Below, in pieces: positions 35,890 through 43,960 of a DNA stretch of 64,000 nt. How positions within the stretch are numbered: the stretch's first letter is position 1; each line of letters begins with the position of its first letter. Location: NCBI GenBank assembly GCA_022827185.1, contig JAJDTM010000062.1, forward strand, positions 1 through 64,000. The letters are read 5' to 3'. Made by a program: the position numbers and the translations under genes. Below the pieces are notes generated by a model. That model made no database searches. It was not told where the DNA came from and saw only the letters and a list, made by a program, of their open reading frames with translations. The stretch comes from Candidatus Poribacteria bacterium (GTDB lineage: Bacteria; Poribacteria; WGA-4E; WGA-3G).

Positions 35890-36930
35890 CTACGATCCAG
35901 AAACAGACATTTCTGTTTCAATTGCCTTCAACAGTTCTTTTGGTGTGACAGTCGCACACCCGACTTTTCCAACGACAATCCCGCCAGCAAGATTCGACAA
36001 CACCGCAGCATTGTAGAAATCGGCATTCGCCGCAAGGGCAAGCGTGAAAACAGCGACAGCAGTATCTCCCGCACCTGTCACATCCGTCACGACGCTGCTC
36101 TGTGGTGGTAGGTCCTCTACTTGCAGGTTACCATCAGGTTTGCGTTGGAACAGAGACATTCCGTTCGCCTCGCGCGTAATTAGCAACGCCTTGAGCGATA
36201 ATCGGTTTAAAATTTTCTCACCGACAGCGACCAGTTCGGAGACATTGGTAATCTCTTCGTGGACAGCGGCACCTGCTTCCTTGTGATTCGGCGTAATGGC
36301 TGTTACGCCTTTATAATGCCAGAAGTTATCTCGCTTTGGATCAACGACAATCGGTATATCGTAAGGTTGAGCATGTTTCATCACGTCTCTGATGAGTTGG
36401 GCATTGATGACCCCTTTATCGTAATCCGCGAAGATAATAGCATCACTTGCGGGTAACTGAGAAAGGACAGTTTCCAGTAGATGTTCCCGCATCCTTATAG
36501 AGATTTCCTGTTTGGATTCCCTGTCAATACGAAGCAGATGATGTGCCGAATGATGCTCACGATTCGCAAGCGTTGTCGTAACAGCACCCGCAATCACACG
36601 TGTTTTTGTGCTTGTGGGTCGCTCGGGATCTATACAGATCCCTGTGGTAACTATATTCAACTCGGTTAGCATCTGGACTAACTTTTCGCCGCCCCTGTCT
36701 TTCCCTATGACGCCGACCAAGATTGTGTTGCCGCCCAAACTTGCGACATTCTGCGCGACATTCGCCGCACCACCACATCCGGTCTCTTCTGTCTCGATTT
36801 CAAACACTGGCACAGGGGCTTCAGGCGAAATTCGGTTCACATCCCCCCAGATATATTCGTCCACGATGACATCACCGATAATCATTACCTGTTTGCCTTG
36901 AAGTTGTGCAAAAGTAGCTTTTAAGTTCAC
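35890..36930 (-). CDS. hldA: D-glycero-beta-D-manno-heptose-7-phosphate kinase
   Basis: A 346-residue PfkB/ribokinase-fold kinase that phosphorylates heptose 7-phosphate at C1, equivalent to the N-terminal half of HldE (RfaE). Conserved blocks are MIIGDVIVDEYIWGDVNRISPEAPVP in the first 40 residues, GGAANVAQNVASLGG (about 53-67), FADYDKGV (168-174), DPKRDNF (198-204), TPNHKEAG (213-220) and the catalytic GAGD (286-289). The adenylyltransferase half of HldE is absent, so a separate HldC/RfaE2 must exist elsewhere. The start is GTG at 36930; a TAATAT sequence lies only about six bases upstream, so the transcript could be nearly leaderless. It is the first gene of the hldA-gmhB-dehydrogenase cluster. 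Confidence 0.92.
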   Translation of the reverse strand: MNLKATFAQLQGKQVMIIGDVIVDEYIWGDVNRISPEAPVPVFEIETEETGCGGAANVAQNVASLGGNTILVGVIGKDRGGEKLVQMLTELNIVTTGICIDPERPTSTKTRVIAGAVTTTLANREHHSAHHLLRIDRESKQEISIRMREHLLETVLSQLPASDAIIFADYDKGVINAQLIRDVMKHAQPYDIPIVVDPKRDNFWHYKGVTAITPNHKEAGAAVHEEITNVSELVAVGEKILNRLSLKALLITREANGMSLFQRKPDGNLQVEDLPPQSSVVTDVTGAGDTAVAVFTLALAANADFYNAAVLSNLAGGIVVGKVGCATVTPKELLKAIETEMSVSGS

Positions 36931-37103
36931 AACACTATATTAGCATAAACCCATACGTTAAAGCAACAAACATTATTTTTGAAGGAAACCAAGCGGTTCG
37001 CAACAAATGTAATATGACGTGAGCGCGATATAAGCAAAAGGTTTCTATACACCTGTCGCCCTCGGGGACTTAGCGGTATCTATCGATAGGAGGTGTCACG
37101 GCA

Positions 37104-37919
37104 GTGAAAGTAAAAATAATTATCAGCATCATTGTCATTTTTGCTCTCGGATTCATTGGGTTTCGAGTGTTGAAGGTCCAATCGCCTGAAATAGAAGAAG
37201 CACAATTAGTAATCAAGGTAGTTAAGCCAGGGGATCGGCAAATCACTATGCCTCCATTTGTTGAGCATCCCTCTGAAACGGGAACGGAAACGCAGCAAGA
37301 AGAGACAAATATTAGGTCTCCTGAGATAGGAACGTCATCTGTGCCAGAAAATGTGCCGACGGTTCAGAGTGAGGATGCTGAAATTAGAGAATTTCAAGCA
37401 TGGCTCTCTTCAGTCCTTGAACAAGAGGCTAACGATCCTGTTGAGGAGACAGAACAAATGGATCTCAATGCTGAAGATAATGAAATTGATTACGATTTGG
37501 AGAGATCTGTGATCAAATCTGTTATCCAAGAACAGTGGGGAAATGGTCTTGAAACATACGACATTCAAGGATATATGTCCGCGATATGGGAAGACGACTT
37601 CTTCTATATCAGTGACATGGGCACCCCCGATAATCCTGATGATGATATAATATTTCGCGGGGGACCACAGGAGCGAGAAGGGACGTTAAAAGTGTTCGAT
37701 GCAACTCAGAATATTGAACTGAATCTCTATAAGAATGGAGATATTGAATTCTTGAGCGATACCCTTGCTATGGCTGACTACGATTATGATCTCAGACTTG
37801 ACTTAAAACAAGGCGGACAATCTAACCCTTCAGGACGCATGGTTTTCATCTTGGAGCTTCGTGAAAATGGGGAATGGCGTATCCTTGAATGGTATGACTA
37901 TGCAACGCCGGGTCCATAA
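37104..37919 (+). CDS. membrane-anchored hypothetical protein
   Basis: A 271-residue protein with GTG start supported by AGGAGG ten bases upstream. Residues 5-22 (IIISIIVIFALGFIGFRV) form an N-terminal anchor. Residues about 30-140 are Glu/Pro/Thr-rich and disordered; the C-terminal 125 residues look like a small alpha+beta domain (KSVIQEQWGNGLETYDIQGYM, LDLKQ, MVFILELRENGEWRILEWYDY), a pattern reminiscent of NTF2/SnoaL-like folds. That assignment is a guess from the helix-then-sheet order and the terminal Trp-rich strand. It precedes the wza-like gene on the same strand but is separated by a repeat, so probably has its own transcript. Function unknown. Confidence 0.65.
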   Translation: MKVKIIISIIVIFALGFIGFRVLKVQSPEIEEAQLVIKVVKPGDRQITMPPFVEHPSETGTETQQEETNIRSPEIGTSSVPENVPTVQSEDAEIREFQAWLSSVLEQEANDPVEETEQMDLNAEDNEIDYDLERSVIKSVIQEQWGNGLETYDIQGYMSAIWEDDFFYISDMGTPDNPDDDIIFRGGPQEREGTLKVFDATQNIELNLYKNGDIEFLSDTLAMADYDYDLRLDLKQGGQSNPSGRMVFILELRENGEWRILEWYDYATPGP

Positions 37920-37945
37920 AAATCCACCACCAATTTTGGCACCCC

Positions 37946-38046
37946 CAGGCCCCGTAGGTGTGGTTTGGAACCGCACCGGGAAACCTGAGAAGGCAGATTC
38001 AAAAATTTAGAGAATCCGATAATTTATCTAAAACTAAATGGCTCTG
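37946..38046. repeat. composite dispersed repeat upstream of wza-like gene
   Basis: It starts with CCAGGCCCCGTAGGTGTGG, forms the diverged palindrome GTGTGGTT/AACCGCAC and ends with AAAACTAAATGGCTCTG (38030-38046). The architecture matches 16328-16416; here too the promoter of the next gene starts within 20 bases. Confidence 0.55.
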
Positions 38047-38064
38047 GATAAAAGTGGTTTTCCC

Positions 38065-38093
38065 TTGCGTTCTTGCCAAATATCTGTTAAAAT
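38065..38093 (+). promoter_or_regulatory. promoter for polysaccharide export genes
   Basis: TTGCGT (38065-38070), 17-base spacer, TAAAAT (38088-38093), about 90 bases before the wza-like start. The -35 box is imperfect. Confidence 0.5.
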
Positions 38094-38183
38094 ATTTCAG
38101 CGATCTGAAGAAATGATGAAGAACCCAAGTTTGGGAATCAACAAAGGAACCAAATCTTCTGAAAAGGTTAATAGTGATATTTC

Positions 38184-39431
38184 ATGAACATATTTTCTCT
38201 ATGCCGACAGTTTTTTAAAGGCATACGCTGTTGCTCAAAATTTCCCATTAAAATATCTCTAATATTTTTATTCACTTTGGTACACCTCAGTTTTTCCGTC
38301 CTCACTTTCGCAGCGGACACAGCTGCCGAAAATTCGGCAGTCGGCACAGAAGTTACGCCGCAAGTCACAAAGACCCCGGAGTCATCTACATATAAATTGG
38401 AAGTTGGCGACAGCTTCGTTGTCACTGTAGATGGGTATCCTGAATATAGCAAAGAACGGATTCCAGTGCCTATTCAAAAAGACGGCTATGTCTCCTATCC
38501 GCTTATTGGCCTCATCAAGGTTGCCGGTCTCACTGTTTCTGAACTTGAAGCGCAGATGCAGTCCGCCTTTTCAAAACACCTCCCGACAGCCCGTGTGTTT
38601 GTAACGCTTATGAAACCGAAACGCACTATTCTTGTGTTCGGTGCCGTTGAACCGAAAGCGCGTGGAAACTTGCACCTCTTTGAAGTCGGACAGGTATATC
38701 TACTCCAAGCCCTTGCAGCAGCAGGGATCAACTATGAACTCGCTGACTTGACGGACATCTCTATCTGGCGCGATGGAAAATTATACAAAAGGATCGACTA
38801 TCTTAATCTTATCAGTACAGGGGGGCCCGATATTCGGCTGAAAGACTATGATACTATATACGTTCCCTCTGTTTTTCAGCAACGCCCCGTGCGTGTCATA
38901 GGTGCTGTTGTCGCCCCCGGTGTTTACCCCATAACCACACCGCAAGTGCCGGCGATTCAGGTATTGAAACTTGCAGGCGGATCCAGAGCCGACTTCGCAA
39001 ACTTGCACAAGTCCGAAATTATTACCAACAAAGAACGGACGCTGGTTGATCTGACAACGGAAAACGCTGAGGCAATGTTGGGACCTGGTGATACGTTATA
39101 TATTCCGTTAGCAGAAGCAAAAGTCAGCGTTACGGGGGCAGTAGAGAAACCAGGACAGTATGTGATTACTGAACCGGTCCTTTTGGGCCAAGCGATTGCC
39201 ATGGCGGGTGGGTTTGATGAAGAGCGGGCGAACCCGAAAAAATGCCTCCTGACACGCGTAGATGGTACAGAAGAAGAATTGAACTTTGATCAAGTGCATT
39301 CGGAGGTTTATCTAAACCCGAAAGACCAGCTCCGCGTTCGCGAGCGAACCCGTTTAGATTGGCGAGTGATCACCTTCGCAACATCATTTGTGAATCTGCT
39401 TGTCACCGTCCTGATTAGATACAACAATTAA
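38184..39431 (+). CDS. Wza-like outer-membrane polysaccharide export protein
   Basis: A 415-residue protein. After a hydrophobic export segment (about 22-42) comes the Poly_export domain: YKLEVGDSFVVTVDGYPEYS (about 72-90), IQKDGYVSYPLIGLIKVAGLT and RVFVTLMKPK. SLBB-type beta-grasp repeats follow (VFGAVEPKARGNLHL, VIGAVVAPGVYPI and VTGAVEKPGQYVI). A final hydrophobic helix (about 395-412) could span the outer membrane as the C-terminal helix of Wza does. The protein should form an octameric channel for capsule or exopolysaccharide. The neighbouring tyrosine autokinase begins 61 bases later and is its usual inner-membrane partner. No lipobox Cys is evident; two Cys near residue 17 are not in a lipobox context. 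Confidence 0.85.
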   Translation: MNIFSLCRQFFKGIRCCSKFPIKISLIFLFTLVHLSFSVLTFAADTAAENSAVGTEVTPQVTKTPESSTYKLEVGDSFVVTVDGYPEYSKERIPVPIQKDGYVSYPLIGLIKVAGLTVSELEAQMQSAFSKHLPTARVFVTLMKPKRTILVFGAVEPKARGNLHLFEVGQVYLLQALAAAGINYELADLTDISIWRDGKLYKRIDYLNLISTGGPDIRLKDYDTIYVPSVFQQRPVRVIGAVVAPGVYPITTPQVPAIQVLKLAGGSRADFANLHKSEIITNKERTLVDLTTENAEAMLGPGDTLYIPLAEAKVSVTGAVEKPGQYVITEPVLLGQAIAMAGGFDEERANPKKCLLTRVDGTEEELNFDQVHSEVYLNPKDQLRVRERTRLDWRVITFATSFVNLLVTVLIRYNN

Positions 39432-39492
39432 TTGCGGATATGTGCTTGGTAAACGCGCTTGTAAGATATTAAAAAACACAACGAGGTTACAG

Positions 39493-41850
39493 ATGCCAGA
39501 GACAGCCGATAGACAGGTTGAAGAAGTTAAAGAGATTCGATTGTCAGACTATTTTTGGATACTCTTTCGGAATAAGTGGAGTGTCCTGCTCATTTTTTTA
39601 CTCTCCGTTTTCGTAGCGTTTCTCATAACTGACTTCACACCACCAGTTTATCAATCTGAAACCACAATTCGTGTGTTAGACGGTCAATCCGCTTCCTCCC
39701 TACTCTCGCAGCTACCGATACCCGGGTTATTCGGGGGAACATCTGTCAGTGCTTTCGCCGCGCAGCTCCAATCGCGGGACCTCGTGATTACACCGGCAGT
39801 GCGCCAACTCAGAAATGAAGGACTTCTTGAACCGCTGCCCATCCATCGGGGACGGAGTGTCGTATGGATCGCGGATACGTTCGGTATTAAACTTGATCAA
39901 AGTGCAACCGAACAGGGAAAACTCACAGACACCGAGTGGGTAGATTTTTTCATCAAAACGCTGATTGACGAACAGTTAAAAATTGAGGAGTCACCGGACG
40001 GAAAAGTGATTACACTTACCGTACAACAACAGGACTCGGAACGCGCCCAGAATCTCGCCAACAGAATTGCCACAGTCTTTCAGACGACTGTTGAAGCAGA
40101 AGCCGTTGAGAGAATGGAGTGGTGGCGAAAACCGCTTCCACAAGGGATGCTGAATCAGACCCAAGAAAATCTCGCAAATGCCGACAAAGCACTCTTCGCA
40201 TTTCAAGAAAAACACCCGAAACTCACGCTAAACGCGGAAGGCGGAACACAAGCACAGATTATCCTGCAACTCCAAGCGCAAGAAAATGAAGTGATAAACT
40301 TGCTGATAGGAACTGAATTGAGACTGGCGACCTATCGCCAAAAACTGGAAGGATTATCAGAGGAGATTATATCGGAAACGATCGCACGAAACCCTTCACA
40401 TGCCAAATTGCAGGATAGCTTAAACCAATATGAAATTGAGAGAGCGGAACTACTTGGCAAATACGATGAAACCCATCCTGAAGTCTCTGCTATTGATAAA
40501 AAGATTGCGGAAACGAAAACACGTCTCGCTAATGAGGAGAAAGAGATAAAGAGTACAACCTCTTCATATAACCCGCTACATCAAGTATTTACAGAAAAGG
40601 TAAATGAGACCGAGGCAGCCGTTATTAGTCTTAAAAAACAGAAAGATGAAATTACTGCCAAAATTGACGCACATTTTTCGGAACTCCGTGAATGGTCTCC
40701 CGACCAATTAGAGTTCTATCGCCTCAAGCGCGACGTTGAGATTTACAACGCCCAGGTCATCGCTTTAGAAACGAAGATGCGAGAGGCAGAAATTTTCGCA
40801 CAAGCCCGTTCAGAAACTATCAAGGTGATGGATAAAGCACGCGCGCCGGAAGAACCTTTGAAACCGCGGTTAAAACTGAATCTCGTTTTGGGGGCGTTTG
40901 TTGGAATGCTACTCGGCGTGACATTCGCTGTCGCTAAGAATTATTTCAAAGATACCTATCTCCGCTTAGAGGAGGCTGTCCGGCAATTGGACACTCTGCC
41001 CGAATCACCGAGTTTCCTTGGGGTGCTTCCCTCTATCAAAAGGCGCAGCGCGTATCGGCTCCCGCTGATGGTTCACGATGCGCCGAATTCGAGGACAGCC
41101 GAGGCGTTTCGTGTGCTACAAGCCAAACTGCCGTTCCTGAATCCGGGTGCCGCTGTGAAAACGATTCTTGTCACAAGCGCGACTCGCGGTGAGGGTAAAA
41201 GTACCATCTCCTCGAACCTTGCCGTTGCACTTGCACAGCGAGGCAATAGGGTTTTACTAATTGATGCCGATATGCGGAGACCTTCGCAACACAATACCTT
41301 TCCGAGAGAACAACTGCTTCACGAAGCGGACGAGATAGAGACTCATACGGCTGAATTGCCTGTTCCGCGTACGGATGCACGCAAGCCGGGATTAAGTGAA
41401 GCACTCATCCACCTGAACTCAGAGAATGGATACGACGTACTCCACGCAACAGTTAAGCAGACCGGAATTCCCGATCTATTTCTAATACCGAGCGGGACTG
41501 TGCCGCCGAATCCAATCGAACTTCTCAACTCAGAAATGATGACACAGTGGTTGGAACTCGCAAAATCCGAATATGATGTCATCGTGATCGACTCCCCGCC
41601 TGTCCGCGCTGTTGCCGATCCGATGATTTTGGCAAATATTGTTGATGCAATCGTCTACGTTTTTGACATCACGAAGACCCGCCGGTTTGATATCCTCACG
41701 GGGATACGGCACTTGACAGAAGCCTTCCCAACTAAAGGGGTCGGTGTGCTTTGCAACATGATCAATCCGAAACATGCCAAGTCCTATGGTTATTACAGTC
41801 GCCACGGCAGCTACTATGGACTTGTAGATGAAGACAGCGAAACCGAATAG
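39493..41850 (+). CDS. polysaccharide co-polymerase/BY-type tyrosine autokinase (Wzc-like)
   Basis: A 785-residue inner-membrane protein fusing a Wzz chain-length domain to a bacterial tyrosine kinase. ATG 39493 has CGAGGTT about seven bases upstream and is preferred over a GTG at 39442. Helix 1 is about residues 25-46, the periplasmic coiled coil about 180-440 and helix 2 about 460-480. The kinase has Walker A SATRGEGKSTIS (about 562-572), Walker A' VLLIDADMRRP and Walker B DVIVIDSPP. The C-terminal Tyr cluster SYGYYSRHGSYYG is the autophosphorylation tail. An unusual 30-residue insert (containing REQLLHEADEIETHTAELP) separates Walker A' from the LSEAL helix. With the Wza-like protein it regulates capsule/EPS polymerisation and export. 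Confidence 0.9.
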   Translation: MPETADRQVEEVKEIRLSDYFWILFRNKWSVLLIFLLSVFVAFLITDFTPPVYQSETTIRVLDGQSASSLLSQLPIPGLFGGTSVSAFAAQLQSRDLVITPAVRQLRNEGLLEPLPIHRGRSVVWIADTFGIKLDQSATEQGKLTDTEWVDFFIKTLIDEQLKIEESPDGKVITLTVQQQDSERAQNLANRIATVFQTTVEAEAVERMEWWRKPLPQGMLNQTQENLANADKALFAFQEKHPKLTLNAEGGTQAQIILQLQAQENEVINLLIGTELRLATYRQKLEGLSEEIISETIARNPSHAKLQDSLNQYEIERAELLGKYDETHPEVSAIDKKIAETKTRLANEEKEIKSTTSSYNPLHQVFTEKVNETEAAVISLKKQKDEITAKIDAHFSELREWSPDQLEFYRLKRDVEIYNAQVIALETKMREAEIFAQARSETIKVMDKARAPEEPLKPRLKLNLVLGAFVGMLLGVTFAVAKNYFKDTYLRLEEAVRQLDTLPESPSFLGVLPSIKRRSAYRLPLMVHDAPNSRTAEAFRVLQAKLPFLNPGAAVKTILVTSATRGEGKSTISSNLAVALAQRGNRVLLIDADMRRPSQHNTFPREQLLHEADEIETHTAELPVPRTDARKPGLSEALIHLNSENGYDVLHATVKQTGIPDLFLIPSGTVPPNPIELLNSEMMTQWLELAKSEYDVIVIDSPPVRAVADPMILANIVDAIVYVFDITKTRRFDILTGIRHLTEAFPTKGVGVLCNMINPKHAKSYGYYSRHGSYYGLVDEDSETE

Positions 41851-41888
41851 GCTTTGTTTGGTGTTGTTCCCTACCCTCTATTCAAGAC

Positions 41889-42731
41889 CTACAATTTCAT
41901 TTTTCCCAAACTCGCGGGGGGGCGCGATGTTCCTACGAACCCAACAAGCACGACCATTGTTAAAATATAGGGTAGACTGTGTAGCAGTTGTCCCGGTATA
42001 TTCCATCGGTTTGCGAGTTCTAAAGCGGTGGCGAATCCGAAGAGGAAGCACGCAGATACACCGCTTAAGGGGCGCCAGTTCCCGAAGATGACAGCTGCAA
42101 GTGCGAGGTAACCACGTCCGGCTGTCATCCCTTTTGTAAAGTAATGCACTTCGGATGCCAGAAAGCATCCACCTATCCCCGCTAAGAGTCCACTTAGCAG
42201 GATCCCAAGGTATTGCCATTTTGTTCGACTCAGACTCAGTGCCGCAAGTGCTTCCGTTGATTCGCCTGCCGCGCGTAATCGCAAACCCCACGGCGTTTTG
42301 AACAGAAGGATATGACTCGCCACCATCAGTGCTGGTAGCAAATAGACGATGAAACTATATGAACCGATAAGCGGCAGCTCCCAATGCGGAAGCCCGTCTA
42401 CCTGTTTAGGAAGCGGTAAAAGGTATTCCGTAATTCCTAACGCCAAAATGTTGATGCCAATCCCGGTGACAACTTGATCCGCATGAAAAGTAACCGTTGC
42501 AACAGCATGTAGCAAAGCCAAGGCTAACCCACACCCTATACCGATAAGCAACCCAAGCCACGTTGAACCTGAACCTTGCGTTCCGAGAACGTAGCCAAAA
42601 GCGCCAATCAACATCATCCCTTCTAAGGCGAGATTGATGACCCCGGCGCGCTCCGAATAAATTCCGCCGAGTGCGGCGTACCCCAATGGTGTTGCCATTC
42701 GCAAAGTACTTGGAATCAATTCAAGTATCAT
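41889..42731 (-). CDS. nucleoside/simple-sugar ABC transporter permease (NupQ/YufQ-like)
   Basis: A 280-residue membrane protein with about eight to nine helices. The stretches LGYAALGGIYSERAGVINLALEGMML, DQVVTGIGINILALGITEYLL and GRGYLALAAVIFGNWRPL are typical for the second permease of BMP-dependent nucleoside or simple-sugar importers. Its start codon overlaps the end of the partner permease gene by 11 bases, so both are translated together. Neither the duplicated ATPase (NupO-like) nor the BMP lipoprotein is encoded in the window; they may be elsewhere. Specificity for nucleosides is inferred from family only. The gene converges with the autokinase gene (38-base gap). Confidence 0.85.
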   Translation of the reverse strand: MILELIPSTLRMATPLGYAALGGIYSERAGVINLALEGMMLIGAFGYVLGTQGSGSTWLGLLIGIGCGLALALLHAVATVTFHADQVVTGIGINILALGITEYLLPLPKQVDGLPHWELPLIGSYSFIVYLLPALMVASHILLFKTPWGLRLRAAGESTEALAALSLSRTKWQYLGILLSGLLAGIGGCFLASEVHYFTKGMTAGRGYLALAAVIFGNWRPLSGVSACFLFGFATALELANRWNIPGQLLHSLPYILTMVVLVGFVGTSRPPASLGKMKL

Positions 42732-43812
42732 TCTTTTTCCTTGAAATGCCTTCTACGCAGACCAACCAGATAATTAGCATACCTTGGCCAGCAAAAAATA
42801 GACCCCGTGGGATTCCCAACAAGATGTCGATGTCCAAGGCGACTTTGTTCAATAATCCGAATAGAACGGCTGCAGCCAAAATTCCGAAGGGATTGTTTCT
42901 TCCCAAGAGCGCGACAGCAATCCCGGTGAACCCCCAACCTGAAGAAAAACTATCCAAAAACCGATAACGGTATCCCATCACCTCAGCGACACCGGCTAAT
43001 CCGGCAATTGCGCCACTCAATGCCATTACCCATACGGTTACAGCACGCGGGTTGATTCCGCCATAAGAAGCAACATCCTGTGCATTTCCTACCAAGCGGA
43101 GTTCATAGCCCCAACGGGTGTATGTCAAGAAGATATAGCAAACCACGACGCACCCGCAGGCAATCAAGAAACTCGCGTTTAATGGATTGCTCTGCGGTAG
43201 GATAGGGGTTAAAGATGCTAATCGTGGGATTCGTGCCGTTTCGTGAATCTGAGGGGTTTGTGGGATCATCTGTCCCGGTTCTTGGTAGACGGATGTAACG
43301 AGGTAGTTCATGAGGGCGAAGGCGATGAAGTTCATCATAATTGTATTGATGACTTCATGGGCACCATATCTTGCCTTTAGGAAACCGGGGACAGCCCCCC
43401 ATCCAGCACCGGCAATCATTGCCGATCCTATACAGAGTGGAACCAGTAGAAAAGCAGGCAGATTTAGGTGCATACCTATCCACGCAGCAGCAAATGCGGC
43501 GATGTAGAGTTGCCCCTCACAACCTATATTAAACAGTCCACTTTTATAGCCAATAGCGACGGCGAGTCCTGTAAAGACTAAGGGGGTGGCGTTGAACAGG
43601 ACATACCCGAAATCATCAAAACTTGCGAACCCGCTGAGAAGAATAATCCTATAGAACTCTAACGCATCTTGTCCTCGGAAATGGACGACAATTCCACACG
43701 AAAGAAAGAACCCGAAGATAGCAAGTAGCGGAGATATAAAGTTTAGAAAAAATTTCTTGGATTGAGATAGTCTGCCTCGTGACACTGAGGCAATCAATTT
43801 TCGGATATTCAA
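42721..43812 (-). CDS. nucleoside/simple-sugar ABC transporter permease (NupP/YufP-like)
   Basis: A 363-residue membrane protein, larger partner of the permease encoded downstream. Family landmarks are NATPLVFTGLAVAIGYKSGLFNIGCEGQ (near residues 75-105), GAVPGFLKARYGAHEVINTIMMNFIA and GGINPRAVTVWVMALSGAIAGLAGV. About ten helices are expected. The first 30 residues are basic and cytosolic. As first gene of the pair it starts at 43812, about 150 bases from the divergent aminotransferase operon. The lack of an adjacent ATP-binding subunit and binding protein makes this a partial transport operon; the pair may share components encoded elsewhere. Confidence 0.85.
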   Translation of the reverse strand: MNIRKLIASVSRGRLSQSKKFFLNFISPLLAIFGFFLSCGIVVHFRGQDALEFYRIILLSGFASFDDFGYVLFNATPLVFTGLAVAIGYKSGLFNIGCEGQLYIAAFAAAWIGMHLNLPAFLLVPLCIGSAMIAGAGWGAVPGFLKARYGAHEVINTIMMNFIAFALMNYLVTSVYQEPGQMIPQTPQIHETARIPRLASLTPILPQSNPLNASFLIACGCVVVCYIFLTYTRWGYELRLVGNAQDVASYGGINPRAVTVWVMALSGAIAGLAGVAEVMGYRYRFLDSFSSGWGFTGIAVALLGRNNPFGILAAAVLFGLLNKVALDIDILLGIPRGLFFAGQGMLIIWLVCVEGISRKKNDT

Positions 43813-43836
43813 GAGTACCCAGTCTCTCTGCTAAAT

Positions 43837-43865
43837 TTGACAAAAGTTCTTGGACGTGCTATTAT
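43837..43865 (+). promoter_or_regulatory. promoter for DegT/glpD operon
   Basis: TTGACA (43837-43842), 17-base spacer, TATTAT (43860-43865), about 95 bases upstream of the aminotransferase start, in the divergent intergenic region. Confidence 0.7.
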
Positions 43866-43960
43866 GATATTATATCTATTCACAGCGTATCTGTCAGTAT
43901 AACACGGATGTCAGATTAAAACAAATCGCTGATTATTAGGACGATAGCAAGGAGCAGACT

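Noticed and set aside
36931..37103. Riboswitch or attenuator before the hypothetical protein
   Set aside because: Only a good AGGAGG ribosome-binding site and short imperfect palindromes are visible.
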